The notes under the pieces: model-generated
What the model saw: the letters and a program-made list of their open reading frames with translations, nothing else
Told to the model about the DNA's origin: nothing
Database searches by the model: none
Assembly: GCA_017649945.1 (NCBI GenBank)
Contig: JAGCFU010000012.1
Coordinates: forward strand, 1 to 34,415
DNA from: Bacteroidales bacterium
GTDB lineage: Bacteria; Bacteroidota; Bacteroidia; Bacteroidales; F082
DNA: 34,415 nucleotides
Reading direction: 5' to 3'
Made by a program: the position numbers and the translations under genes
In this document: piece after piece, positions 24,878-32,698 of the stretch
How the letters are laid out: each line of letters starts with the position of its first letter
Numbering within the stretch: the stretch's first letter is position 1

Positions 24878-25228
24878 ATGATGGAAGTCAGGAAGTTATA
24901 TTATCGGATCGGTGAAGTGGCGGAGATGTTCAACGTCCCCACATCCACCATACGCTATTGGGAAAGCGAATTCGACGTACTGCGTCCACGCAAGAGCACC
25001 AAAGGCAACAGACTTTTCACAGAGCGCGACATGCGCTATCTTCAAGTGATCTACCAGCTCGTAAAAGTGAAAGGCTACACCATCCAAGGTGCAAAAGACG
25101 CCATGAAGAGCAAGTTCAACAAACTTGAGGAAAACGCCATGTTGATTCGCACGCTCAACCATGCGAAAGAGTTTCTTGTCGATTTGGACAAACAACTTGC
25201 AGAGAAACAAAAAATCCAACAGGGATAA
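24878..25228 (+). CDS. MerR-family transcriptional regulator
   Basis: A 116-residue protein with an N-terminal MerR winged helix-turn-helix: YRIGEVAEMFNVPTSTIRYWESEF, RLFTERDMRYLQVIYQL and VKGYTIQGAKDAM. A short helix (about 85-112) follows, which probably forms the antiparallel dimer coiled coil. There is no effector domain and no Cys cluster for metal, so it is of the short CarA/MlrA-like or MerR-like type without an evident ligand. It lies 1 bp after the M23 gene. The last codons and stop fall inside a terminator for the convergent hldD gene. The target is unknown; the dyad at 23859-23889 in front of its own operon is one candidate. Confidence 0.92.
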   Translation: MMEVRKLYYRIGEVAEMFNVPTSTIRYWESEFDVLRPRKSTKGNRLFTERDMRYLQVIYQLVKVKGYTIQGAKDAMKSKFNKLEENAMLIRTLNHAKEFLVDLDKQLAEKQKIQQG

Positions 25229-25251
25229 CGCTAGCGTTATCCCCAACGGAT
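25211..25251 (-). terminator. Terminator of the hldD operon, inside the merR 3' end
   Basis: The core is a perfect 22-bp palindrome, GGGATAACGCTAGCGTTATCCC at 25222-25243 (11 + 11). ATCC and GGAT on the outside extend the stem across a 4-by-4 internal loop. On the minus strand the stem is followed directly by a run of T, as expected of a Rho-independent terminator. On the plus strand no T run follows. It covers the merR stop codon. Confidence 0.65.
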
Positions 25252-25252
25252 A

Positions 25253-26218
25253 TTAAAACGTTTTATCCTTTAACAAATAATTTGTAACGTAATCGAAAAC
25301 ACCATCTTCGAGTGAAGTGAATGGCTTGTTGTAGCCTGCTTTGCGCAGTTTTTCCATGTTAGCTTCAGTGAAGTACTGGTATTTGTCGCGGATGTCGAGC
25401 GGAGTGTCAATGAACTTGATGTTCACTTCCTTACCCATCGCCTTGAATGTGTTAGCCGCGAGGTCGTAGAACGAGCGGGCATGACCTGTACCGAGATTGT
25501 ACAATCCGCTCTCAGGACGTTTCTCTATAAGGAACAGGATAACTGAAGCGATGTCTTTCACATAAATAAAGTCTCTTAACTGCTGACCGTCTTTGAAATC
25601 AGGACGATGTGAACGGAACAGTTTCACTTCGCCGCAGTCCTGAATCTGATGGAACGAATGCAGAATCACTGATGCCATGCGACCTTTGTGATATTCGTTT
25701 GGACCATATACATTGAAAAATTTCAAGCCTGCCCAGAACGGAGGACATTTTGTCTGTTTCAGAATCCACTTGTCGATCTCATTTTTCGAGCGACCGTAAG
25801 GATTCAACGGCTGCAGTTTTTCAACAATGTCGTGGCTGTCGACATAGCCGAGCTCGCCACCGCCGTAAGTTGCTGCTGATGAGGCATATACAAGCGGAAT
25901 CTGATATTCGGTGCACAACGTCCACAACTTTTCAGTATAGTCGACATTAAGCTCCACAAACACATTCCAGTCGAATTCTGTGGTATCGGTACGAGCGCCG
26001 AGATGAACCACAAAATCAACCTTATCATGATTGAGTTTCAACCAGTTATGAAGCTCTTTTCTATCTAAAAGAAGCTGATATTTCTTGTTGATGAAGTTTC
26101 TTTCTTTTTGTTTCTTTGTGAAATCATCGACGAGGACGAGGTCTGTCCTGCCCTGTTCGTTAAGGCATCCCGCAACGACACTTGCGATGAAACCTGCTGC
26201 ACCTGTGATTACTATCAT
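25253..26218 (-). CDS. hldD: ADP-L-glycero-D-manno-heptose 6-epimerase type SDR
   Basis: An extended short-chain dehydrogenase that epimerises ADP-D-glycero-manno-heptose at C6 for the LPS inner core. The NAD-binding start reads TGAAGFIAS, and the HLGARTDTTE, YASSAATYGGG, YGRSK (catalytic Tyr and Lys), FFNVYGPNEYHKGRMASV and QLRDFIYVKD blocks match the HldD/RfaD family in order. The length of 321 residues is a little above the E. coli enzyme. The third Gly of the usual GxxGxxG is Ala here. It is the last gene of a four-gene minus-strand operon and starts 4 bp after the rluD-type stop. GalE-like epimerases are the main alternative, but the HKGRMASV block argues against them. Confidence 0.88.
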   Translation of the reverse strand: MIVITGAAGFIASVVAGCLNEQGRTDLVLVDDFTKKQKERNFINKKYQLLLDRKELHNWLKLNHDKVDFVVHLGARTDTTEFDWNVFVELNVDYTEKLWTLCTEYQIPLVYASSAATYGGGELGYVDSHDIVEKLQPLNPYGRSKNEIDKWILKQTKCPPFWAGLKFFNVYGPNEYHKGRMASVILHSFHQIQDCGEVKLFRSHRPDFKDGQQLRDFIYVKDIASVILFLIEKRPESGLYNLGTGHARSFYDLAANTFKAMGKEVNIKFIDTPLDIRDKYQYFTEANMEKLRKAGYNKPFTSLEDGVFDYVTNYLLKDKTF

Positions 26219-26222
26219 ATCT

Positions 26223-27275
26223 TTAATTTTCTTCTGTTCTTGTCTTTAAATAATTTCTCCATTTCTCAAGCACCGCCAGCATATCCGACGGTAATTCCGA
26301 ATCGAAAAACAGTTCCTTTCCTGTTATCGGATGCACGAAGCCGAGCACTTTGGCATGCAGGCAATGACGTGGAATCTCGTTGAAGCAGTTGTCGATAAAC
26401 TGGCGATATTTCGAGAAAGTGGTACCTTTCAATATCCTGTCGCCGCCGTAAAGTGCATCGTTGAACAAAGGATGTCCGGCATACTGCATGTGCACACGTA
26501 TCTGATGCGTGCGGCCTGTCTCAAGGCGGCACTCCACTAATGTGACGTAGTTGAAACGTTCCAAAACCTTGTAATGTGTCACCGCATCTTTTCCTTGGCT
26601 ACCGTCGGGATAGACGGCCATGGCGACACGATCACGCATAGAGCGTCCGATGTTGCCTTCGACAGTACCCTCGTCATCAGCGAAATCACCCCACACAAGA
26701 GCCTGATAGCGCCTTGTTATCGAGTGCTCGAAAAACTGTGCCGCAAGGACAGTCTGCGCCGTCTCGTTTTTAGCGACTATCATCAAACCGGTGGTGTCTT
26801 TATCTATACGATGAACCAGATAACCGAATCCGTTATCGACTTTTGAGCCGTTTTCCTTGAAATGATACGCCAAAGCGTTGAGCAGCGTGCCATCAAAGTT
26901 ACCGTGACCCGGATGAACCACCAAGCCCGCCTGTTTGTTCACCACTATGACGTCGTCGTCTTCATAGACCACATCAAGTGCGATATTTTCCGGAGTGATA
27001 ACGATTTCACGCGGCGGATACGCCAACACTACAGTCACCACATCGAACGGTTTGACTTTGTAGTTCGACTTCACCGGCTTGTCGTTGACGAGTATGCTGC
27101 CAGCCTTCGCCGCGTTCTGGACACGGTTACGGGATACGTTTTCCAAGCGATTCTGCAGGAATTTGTCGACACGCACCAAGGTCTGACCTTTATCGGCAAC
27201 TATTCTGAAATGCTCGAAAAGTTCAGTGTTTTCCTCAGTGTTGTCTCCAAGAACGCCAACAAAATCCTCTGACAT
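26223..27275 (-). CDS. rluD: RluD-type 23S rRNA pseudouridine synthase
   Basis: RluA-family pseudouridine synthase that modifies 23S rRNA in the peptidyl-transferase region. An S4 RNA-binding domain (about residues 35-95, RVDKFLQNRLENVSRNRVQNAAKAG) comes before the catalytic domain, with LVHRIDKDTTGLMIVAK (catalytic Asp) and the TGRTHQIRVHMQYAGHPLFND motif. The length of 350 residues is normal for RluD. It lies 7 bp after the T9SS gene and 4 bp before hldD. RluC and RluA paralogues share these motifs, so the exact target uridines are inferred from overall length and domain order. Confidence 0.93.
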   Translation of the reverse strand: MSEDFVGVLGDNTEENTELFEHFRIVADKGQTLVRVDKFLQNRLENVSRNRVQNAAKAGSILVNDKPVKSNYKVKPFDVVTVVLAYPPREIVITPENIALDVVYEDDDVIVVNKQAGLVVHPGHGNFDGTLLNALAYHFKENGSKVDNGFGYLVHRIDKDTTGLMIVAKNETAQTVLAAQFFEHSITRRYQALVWGDFADDEGTVEGNIGRSMRDRVAMAVYPDGSQGKDAVTHYKVLERFNYVTLVECRLETGRTHQIRVHMQYAGHPLFNDALYGGDRILKGTTFSKYRQFIDNCFNEIPRHCLHAKVLGFVHPITGKELFFDSELPSDMLAVLEKWRNYLKTRTEEN

Positions 27276-27282
27276 GGTTCAA

Positions 27283-29217
27283 CTATTTGGAAATCAATAA
27301 TTTAGCGGTTGCAAAAGAGCTGTCTTTATTAACAACTCTCAACATATATACCCCGTTGTGTAAATCACTGACATTTAACTCACTACAATATGCATATTGT
27401 TTTACGAGTCTGCCTGTAAGATCGAAGATGGAAATTTCTTTGCATGAATTTTCATCAACGCCGTCAATTCTGACATATGAACAGGCAGGATTAGGATAAA
27501 GTCCGATTGCATTAGCAACGTCCTGATTTTCCTCGAGGCCGATAAAATACAAATCCGTTCCCATGACCGGTCTTATCATCAAAGAACCTGTAAAAGCACT
27601 GTTTTTCCAGCCTTCGCCTGCGTTATAGAAATTATACTGATGGCTGTCATTGGCGGCGTCAAAGCCAATATTTATCGACTTGGAATATTGCTGTCTAATA
27701 CCGACATAGAACGTACTGTTGACTTTCACCACCTCATCGAACGCATAATTCGAGAATCCATACAGTGTGCTGTCGTTCCAGATAGGACGCTGATCTTTCA
27801 GTGTATAGACAACTTCTCCCGGTTTTCCGTTGTTATCTTTCCAAACAATTATATCGAAGAAGTTGTAGTTAGCGTCGTTGAACGTGCGGTTGAAAAGCAT
27901 CTGCACTCCGCACACAGTGTCAAGTTTCGAGACTTTAAACTGAGCTGCGAAATATGTGTCATCAGGGATGAGACCGTATCCTTTCTCAGGAGTTCCGTCA
28001 TCATAGGCGAAATAGTTATAAAATCCCTGATGAGACACCAATGTATCGCCTGACACCTCACCGCTATGTTCGTCAATGACTTCAATATAATGATGAATAG
28101 TAAACGAAGTTGTGTCACCCGGCACATTGTAAGGATAGATGAAATCGCCCATCTCGACATGCATACTGTCGACACCGACGATCGAATATTGCGTAATTAT
28201 GAACGGGTCACCGTTATATGAATAATTCCAGCCTGAATTGTTATCCACAACATTGCAAGAATAACGCACCTCGTGAGCATTCACGTCCATATTGGTGAGG
28301 CACATGTCAAAAACATTGCCAATCTCATTGATAGGATCCTCGATAAAATGCTTGTACGGCATTGCTTTATAGCGTTTTAAGAACGACGGGGTGCTGTTTG
28401 TAAAATTCACAACAGGATAATTGTCGCTTTCAACACTTCTATTCATATCGAGGTATACAAAGTCGATGTTCCACATATCCATATTGCTTCTGTCGTTAGG
28501 ATACATCGTGGTCGGCAGCGTTCCGTAGTTATAGAACAGCACGCGGAAATCTTCGGTAAAGAAGCACGAGTCGACGATTGGAATCATCACTTTTTTGAAA
28601 TACATGTTCGCTCCGAGAGAGTCGACGAATGCCTCCAAAGATTGTCCTTCCGTCGCCCAGACATGTCTCCATGCGGTTTTTCTCACTGTCACGGAATCCT
28701 GGAGGTCGGTGTCGAACACCACTTCATCGTATCCGTAGCCGAACTTAAGCACCAATGAGTCGTCACGTTCAGGGCTGTCGCCGAATCCACCAGGTTGGTA
28801 ATAGAAACTGAAATACAGCGAATCAGCCGATGTAAGTGCGTGATTACCGACGCTATCCAATCGTATTTTGACAGACAGAAGCGAGTCGGCTATAAAAGGA
28901 CTGCTGCTTCCTCTCTTGTAAATCTCACCGAATTGGTCAGCGACATCTAAAGTGGCAGCTTTATAGTTTATCGGCATTTTAGGGAAACCGGCGCTTATCA
29001 GCACATCTACCGATTGCCATTTATTATCATTGAGATACACTCCATTATTGGTGAAATCGTCAAAGAAAGGCAGTGTGGCGACCGCTTCATCCCTCGTCTT
29101 TTGCGTTCTCTCATGTGGGATGCCGCCATTAAAACCTGTGAGATATTCCTGGGAGTTGCCGCTCATCACGAAGACTACGGCCAACATTATCATCAAAACA
29201 AATCTTTTATTCATCAT
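27283..29217 (-). CDS. T9SS-exported protein of unknown function
   Basis: A 644-residue secreted protein with a signal peptide (MMNKRFVLMIMLAVVFVMSG, cleavage near Ser-Gln). A long beta-rich region follows, with TLPFFDDFTNNGVYLNDNKW near the start and YDDGTPEKGYGLI in the second half. The C-terminal T9SS type A sorting domain (about 566-644) has LYPNPACSYVRI, FDLTGRLVKQY and LHNGVYMLRVV. Proteins with the FFDDF and YDDG-GYGL elements recur beside housekeeping genes in T9SS-bearing Bacteroidota, but I know no function. It overlaps the stop of the PASTA gene by 11 bp, so the two are probably made in step. Confidence 0.87.
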   Translation of the reverse strand: MMNKRFVLMIMLAVVFVMSGNSQEYLTGFNGGIPHERTQKTRDEAVATLPFFDDFTNNGVYLNDNKWQSVDVLISAGFPKMPINYKAATLDVADQFGEIYKRGSSSPFIADSLLSVKIRLDSVGNHALTSADSLYFSFYYQPGGFGDSPERDDSLVLKFGYGYDEVVFDTDLQDSVTVRKTAWRHVWATEGQSLEAFVDSLGANMYFKKVMIPIVDSCFFTEDFRVLFYNYGTLPTTMYPNDRSNMDMWNIDFVYLDMNRSVESDNYPVVNFTNSTPSFLKRYKAMPYKHFIEDPINEIGNVFDMCLTNMDVNAHEVRYSCNVVDNNSGWNYSYNGDPFIITQYSIVGVDSMHVEMGDFIYPYNVPGDTTSFTIHHYIEVIDEHSGEVSGDTLVSHQGFYNYFAYDDGTPEKGYGLIPDDTYFAAQFKVSKLDTVCGVQMLFNRTFNDANYNFFDIIVWKDNNGKPGEVVYTLKDQRPIWNDSTLYGFSNYAFDEVVKVNSTFYVGIRQQYSKSINIGFDAANDSHQYNFYNAGEGWKNSAFTGSLMIRPVMGTDLYFIGLEENQDVANAIGLYPNPACSYVRIDGVDENSCKEISIFDLTGRLVKQYAYCSELNVSDLHNGVYMLRVVNKDSSFATAKLLISK

Positions 29218-30250
29218 AGAAAAGTATTGTGTCTAATTCATAATCAAAGTCATCAAAATCGAGGCTGTCGAAAACAAAATCGTCTTCGGTCAAGCTGTCT
29301 TTCACCCTGAACAGCATCTCTTTATCACGAATTCTTTGAAGCGAGTCGTAAGAGAACTGACGGTGTGACAATATATAATTAAAGCTGTCGATCACATATT
29401 TTATGGTGTCGGCCTTTAATTTCCTGATTCTCATCACCTCCACGATAGAGTCGCGGCGGAATTTCTCATATTTATACCATTCAAAGTCGAAGTTTTTGAT
29501 TGATTTGTACCAAACGTTAACCTCCGAGCCAAGCGGCACCATCCTTTCGATGGAATATTCAGGCTCCATGCGGCTTACATATAGGTTGTCGGCATCATCG
29601 TCATCGATAAAAATCTCCATTCCGACATTCAGCGAGGCGTTGTTTATCTGATTTTTGACGTCATTGATGCTGACACCTATCAAATCAGGGAGGTTGGTGG
29701 TTTTATCTCCATGACCGAGACCGACAACAAGTGTGACTGCCGTGCCTTTCACGACATCTTCTTTTGGCTCGACAACAACGTCCTTGATTTTCTGTTCAAC
29801 GACGGCATTTCTTGCGAAATAATTGACAAATTCCAATTTCTCGACTTTGAGACCGGCCAGGTTAAGACTCACCATTGCCTGACGCAGCGATAGGTTGCGC
29901 AAGTTAGGCATAGCAACAATCTCAGGAGCTATTGTCGTGCGTATGATATATACGTTTCTACCTTTCTTCACCTTTGAATCTTTGGCGGGATTCTGCTGGT
30001 AAACGGCTCCTTCAGGGAAATTCTTCACATAGATACTGTCGAGCAGGATGAACGTAAAATCACCGCCGTAAGTCTCAACAACATCGTCATAATTCATGCC
30101 AACGAAGTCAGGAACCATAAATTCTTCGCCGTGACGGGTGAATTTATCGAGTCTGTTGAAGGTGTAATTCAGCGTTATGACAACCAGTAACAACATGATT
30201 ATCAGGCTGATATAAAACCATTTGTCTTTCAAAAAACGGAAAGCCTTCAT
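29207..30250 (-). CDS. Membrane-anchored PASTA-domain protein
   Basis: A 347-residue protein with a short basic start, one transmembrane helix at about 12-32 and three PASTA domains: MVPDFVGMNYDD, AMPNLRNLSLRQAMVSL and NLPDLIGVSINDVKNQI mark their starts. A charged helical C-terminus ends in an acidic tail (DDFVFDSLDFDDFDYELD). PASTA domains bind muropeptides or beta-lactam-like structures in penicillin-binding proteins and kinases of Gram-positive bacteria. Here there is no kinase or transpeptidase domain. It is divergent from ddl, another wall gene, and first in a four-gene operon. The ATG at 30250 is chosen because the membrane helix follows it directly; an in-frame start upstream would run into the ddl promoter region. 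Confidence 0.88.
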   Translation of the reverse strand: MKAFRFLKDKWFYISLIIMLLLVVITLNYTFNRLDKFTRHGEEFMVPDFVGMNYDDVVETYGGDFTFILLDSIYVKNFPEGAVYQQNPAKDSKVKKGRNVYIIRTTIAPEIVAMPNLRNLSLRQAMVSLNLAGLKVEKLEFVNYFARNAVVEQKIKDVVVEPKEDVVKGTAVTLVVGLGHGDKTTNLPDLIGVSINDVKNQINNASLNVGMEIFIDDDDADNLYVSRMEPEYSIERMVPLGSEVNVWYKSIKNFDFEWYKYEKFRRDSIVEVMRIRKLKADTIKYVIDSFNYILSHRQFSYDSLQRIRDKEMLFRVKDSLTEDDFVFDSLDFDDFDYELDTILFYDE

Positions 30251-30302
30251 TTTTTTATTTTTTTCGTTGACGATAACGTCGTTTTTAGTAATTTTGAACT
30301 CG

Positions 30303-30310
30303 CAAAGATA
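30303..30310 (-). promoter_or_regulatory. Possible -7 box for the PASTA operon
   Basis: On the minus strand 30310-30303 reads TATCTTTG, an exact TAnnTTTG, 53 bp before the PASTA start. I found no clear TTTG 19-20 bp upstream, so this is a half-supported promoter. Confidence 0.42.
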
Positions 30311-30341
30311 ATGATTTTTATTGAATTTTAGTATATTTAAC

Positions 30342-31316
30342 ATGAAAAAAATAGCAATAGTCTGTGGCGGATACTCTGGAGAGTATGAAATTTCAATCAG
30401 CAGCGCCAAAGTTGTGAAGAAACATCTTGACTCGAAGAAATACGAGGCATACGTCATCGTGATTCAGAAAGGCAGTTGGTATCATCTTGATGATGACGGC
30501 ACAAAGACTGACGTCGACAAAAATGATTTCTCGATACAAGTCAACGGCAAGAAGGTGGTTTTTGATGCTGTTTTCAATGCGATTCACGGTGTTCCTGGTG
30601 AAGACGGACAGCTTCTCGGATATTTCGACATGCTTGGAATCCCGTATACTTCGTCTAATTTCACCACTTCAGCATTAACGTTCCACAAGGACTTCTGCAA
30701 GAAGATAGCTGCAGCGGCTGGCGCCAATGTCTCCCCTTCTGTCATTATTAACAAAGGTGAAACTTACGATGCCAACAAAATCATCAAGACATTGGGATTG
30801 CCTTTGTTTGTCAAGCCTACACGCAACGGCTCGTCAGTCGGAGTGAGCAAGGTGAAGACTGAGGAAGACTTTGAAAAAGCCCTTGAATACGCTTTCAGCG
30901 CTGGCGATCAGGTTATGTGCGAGAAATTCGTGAAAGGCCGTGAGTTGGCATGCACAGTGATGCAAGTCAAGGGCAAGACCATGGTGTTCCCGATCACTGA
31001 GATTGTCAGTAAAAACGATTTCTTCGATTACGAAGCGAAGTATACAGCTGGAAAATCTGACGAAATCACGCCTGCGGCATTGGATGAGGTTTCAGAGATT
31101 GAGGTCAAAGCAACGTCGGCGATGCTCTACGATGCTTTTGAGTGCAAGGGCTTTGCGCGTTTCGATTATATCATGACGCCTAAAAACCTGACATTCATCG
31201 AGGTGAACATAGTGCCAGGCATGTCGGAGGCATCAATAATGCCAAAACAAGCAGCCTGCATGGGCATCACGCTCGACAAGCTGTTTGGTTTGGCATTAGA
31301 GAATATTCTTGACTAA
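30342..31316 (+). CDS. ddl: D-alanine--D-alanine ligase (possible D-Ala-D-X)
   Basis: An ATP-grasp ligase joining two D-Ala for the peptidoglycan stem in the cytoplasm. GGYSGEYEIS (N-terminal substrate site), VKPTRNGSSVGVSKV (ATP site), the omega-loop FFDYEAKY and the metal-binding EVNIVPGMSEASIMPKQA are all present. Length 324 residues. The start is the ATG at 30342; an in-frame TTG at 30321 is rejected. The omega loop has Phe at the place of Tyr216 of E. coli DdlB (FYDYEAKY there), a position known to affect D-Ala versus D-lactate use. The stop overlaps that of convergent frr by 3 bases. Confidence 0.95.
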   Translation: MKKIAIVCGGYSGEYEISISSAKVVKKHLDSKKYEAYVIVIQKGSWYHLDDDGTKTDVDKNDFSIQVNGKKVVFDAVFNAIHGVPGEDGQLLGYFDMLGIPYTSSNFTTSALTFHKDFCKKIAAAAGANVSPSVIINKGETYDANKIIKTLGLPLFVKPTRNGSSVGVSKVKTEEDFEKALEYAFSAGDQVMCEKFVKGRELACTVMQVKGKTMVFPITEIVSKNDFFDYEAKYTAGKSDEITPAALDEVSEIEVKATSAMLYDAFECKGFARFDYIMTPKNLTFIEVNIVPGMSEASIMPKQAACMGITLDKLFGLALENILD

Positions 31317-31876
31317 ACTGTCAGGATGTCTTTCTGCTTCAGTTCGTAAAGATCATCGATTTTCTTCACGAATTTATCTGTCAGCTTCTGGATTTCTTCC
31401 TGGAGCTGTTTCACTTCGTCTTCCGAAACACCTTCTTTTTCAAGTTTCTTGGCGTCGTCGTTGGAGTTACGGCGGATGTTACGCACACCGACTTTCGCTT
31501 CTTCAGCGGCTGTCTTGGCGCGTTTGGCGAGGTCTTTACGACGCTCCTCTGTCAACGGTGGCACCATGATTCTCAGGAAATCGCCTTCGTTTTTCGGGTT
31601 GAAGCCGAGGTTAGCAGCCTGGATAGCCTTGTCGATAGCGCCGATGGAACTCTTGTCGAACGGCATAACGATAATCTGACGCGGGTCAGGAGTGCCGATG
31701 TTGGAGGTCTGCTCAATCGGGACCAGTGTTCCGTAATATTCAACTTTGACACCCTGGAGCATCATAGGGCTTGCCTTGCCGGCTCTGATTTTCTGAAACT
31801 CAGACTCGAGATGCTTGAGAGCACCTTCCATCGATTCAGTCGTTTCGTCCAAAATAAATTGAGATTCTTCAGTCAT
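31313..31876 (-). CDS. frr: Ribosome recycling factor
   Basis: Splits the post-termination ribosome together with EF-G. The 187-residue protein matches the family end to end: the KIRAGKASPMML stretch, YYGTLVPIEQ, NIGTPDPRQIIVMPFD, IQAANLGFNPKNEGD, the MVPPLTEERRKDLAK hinge region, and VRNIRRNSNDDAKKL. It lies 37 bp after pyrH, the standard pyrH-frr order. A minus-strand TATTTTTG (31904-31897) 20 bp before the ATG fits the -7 consensus, but I see no -33 box for it. The TAG stop shares three bases with the TAA of ddl. Confidence 0.97.
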   Translation of the reverse strand: MTEESQFILDETTESMEGALKHLESEFQKIRAGKASPMMLQGVKVEYYGTLVPIEQTSNIGTPDPRQIIVMPFDKSSIGAIDKAIQAANLGFNPKNEGDFLRIMVPPLTEERRKDLAKRAKTAAEEAKVGVRNIRRNSNDDAKKLEKEGVSEDEVKQLQEEIQKLTDKFVKKIDDLYELKQKDILTV

Positions 31877-31913
31877 ATACCTTAAATTTTTCGGTACAAA
31901 AATACAAAAAATT

Positions 31914-32621
31914 TTATTTCGTTACTATTGTTCCAATTTTTTCGCCATTCAAAACCTTTGTGAGGTTGCCTTTGGTGTTCATGTCGAACACGAGCATCGG
32001 CATGTTGTTTTCCTTGCACATGGTGAATGCGGTGAGATCCATCACCTTGAGGTTCTTCTGATATGCCTCATCGTAGGTTATTGACTCATATTTCCTTGCT
32101 GTCGGGTCTTTCTCCGGGTCAGCGGTGTAGATGCCGTCGACACGAGTGCCTTTGAGTATGATGTCAGCCTTGACTTCCACTGCACGCAATGCCGAGCCTG
32201 TGTCTGTCGTGAAGAACGGGTTGCCTGTGCCGCCTCCGATAACGACCACATAGCCTTCTTCAAGCAATTTAACAGCCTTGGCCGAGCTCATCGAGTCAGC
32301 GATTCTATCGATGTAAAGTCCTGATAACAAAGCGGCTTTCACGCCTTTTGCCTGTAATGTCGACTGAATTGCCATGCTGTTGATGACAGTGGCGAGCATT
32401 CCCATGTAATCACCTTGGATGCGGTCCATACCTTTTGAAGCACCTTGCAAGCCACGGAAAATGTTGCCTCCACCGATGACGATGGCAATCTGCGCACCAG
32501 CCTTCACTGCTGCCGCAATCTCTTCAGCATAATCATCAAGGCGTTGAGGGTCAATGCCATATTGTTGATTTCCCATTAAAGCTTCACCGCTAAGCTTAAG
32601 TAACACTCTCTTGTATTTCAT
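31914..32621 (-). CDS. pyrH: UMP kinase
   Basis: Phosphorylates UMP to UDP for RNA, DNA and sugar-nucleotide synthesis. The 235-residue protein has the amino-acid-kinase fold signature LKLSGEALMG at the start, IGGGNIFRG, the GTGNPFFTTDTGSALRA nucleotide-site block and DLTAFTMCKENNMPMLVFD near the end. It is followed by frr after 37 bp. Upstream, 66 bp of extremely AT-rich sequence with a 26-bp tandem repeat part it from the patatin gene. Confidence 0.97.
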   Translation of the reverse strand: MKYKRVLLKLSGEALMGNQQYGIDPQRLDDYAEEIAAAVKAGAQIAIVIGGGNIFRGLQGASKGMDRIQGDYMGMLATVINSMAIQSTLQAKGVKAALLSGLYIDRIADSMSSAKAVKLLEEGYVVVIGGGTGNPFFTTDTGSALRAVEVKADIILKGTRVDGIYTADPEKDPTARKYESITYDEAYQKNLKVMDLTAFTMCKENNMPMLVFDMNTKGNLTKVLNGEKIGTIVTK

Positions 32622-32646
32622 AAAGATTATTTATTTAAAATTTAAA

Positions 32647-32698
32647 ATTCAAAATTTAAAATTAAAAACAGAATTCAAAATTTAAGATTAAAACCAGA
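32647..32698. repeat. Tandem 26-bp direct repeat at the patatin stop codon
   Basis: Two adjacent copies (32647-32672 and 32673-32698) of an AT-rich unit differ at 2 of 26 positions. An incomplete further copy seems to precede them. The second copy covers the stop and last three codons of the patatin gene. Confidence 0.8.

Noticed and set aside
25222..25243. The 22-bp palindrome as a phage attachment site or MerR operator
   Set aside because: No integrase or mobile gene is near, and the T run on the minus strand with the convergent gene ends explains it better as a terminator.
30251..30457. N-terminal extension of the PASTA protein by 69 codons
   Set aside because: It would cross the -7 box and the ddl start, and it places a poor Phe/Tyr-rich sequence before the natural membrane anchor at 30250.
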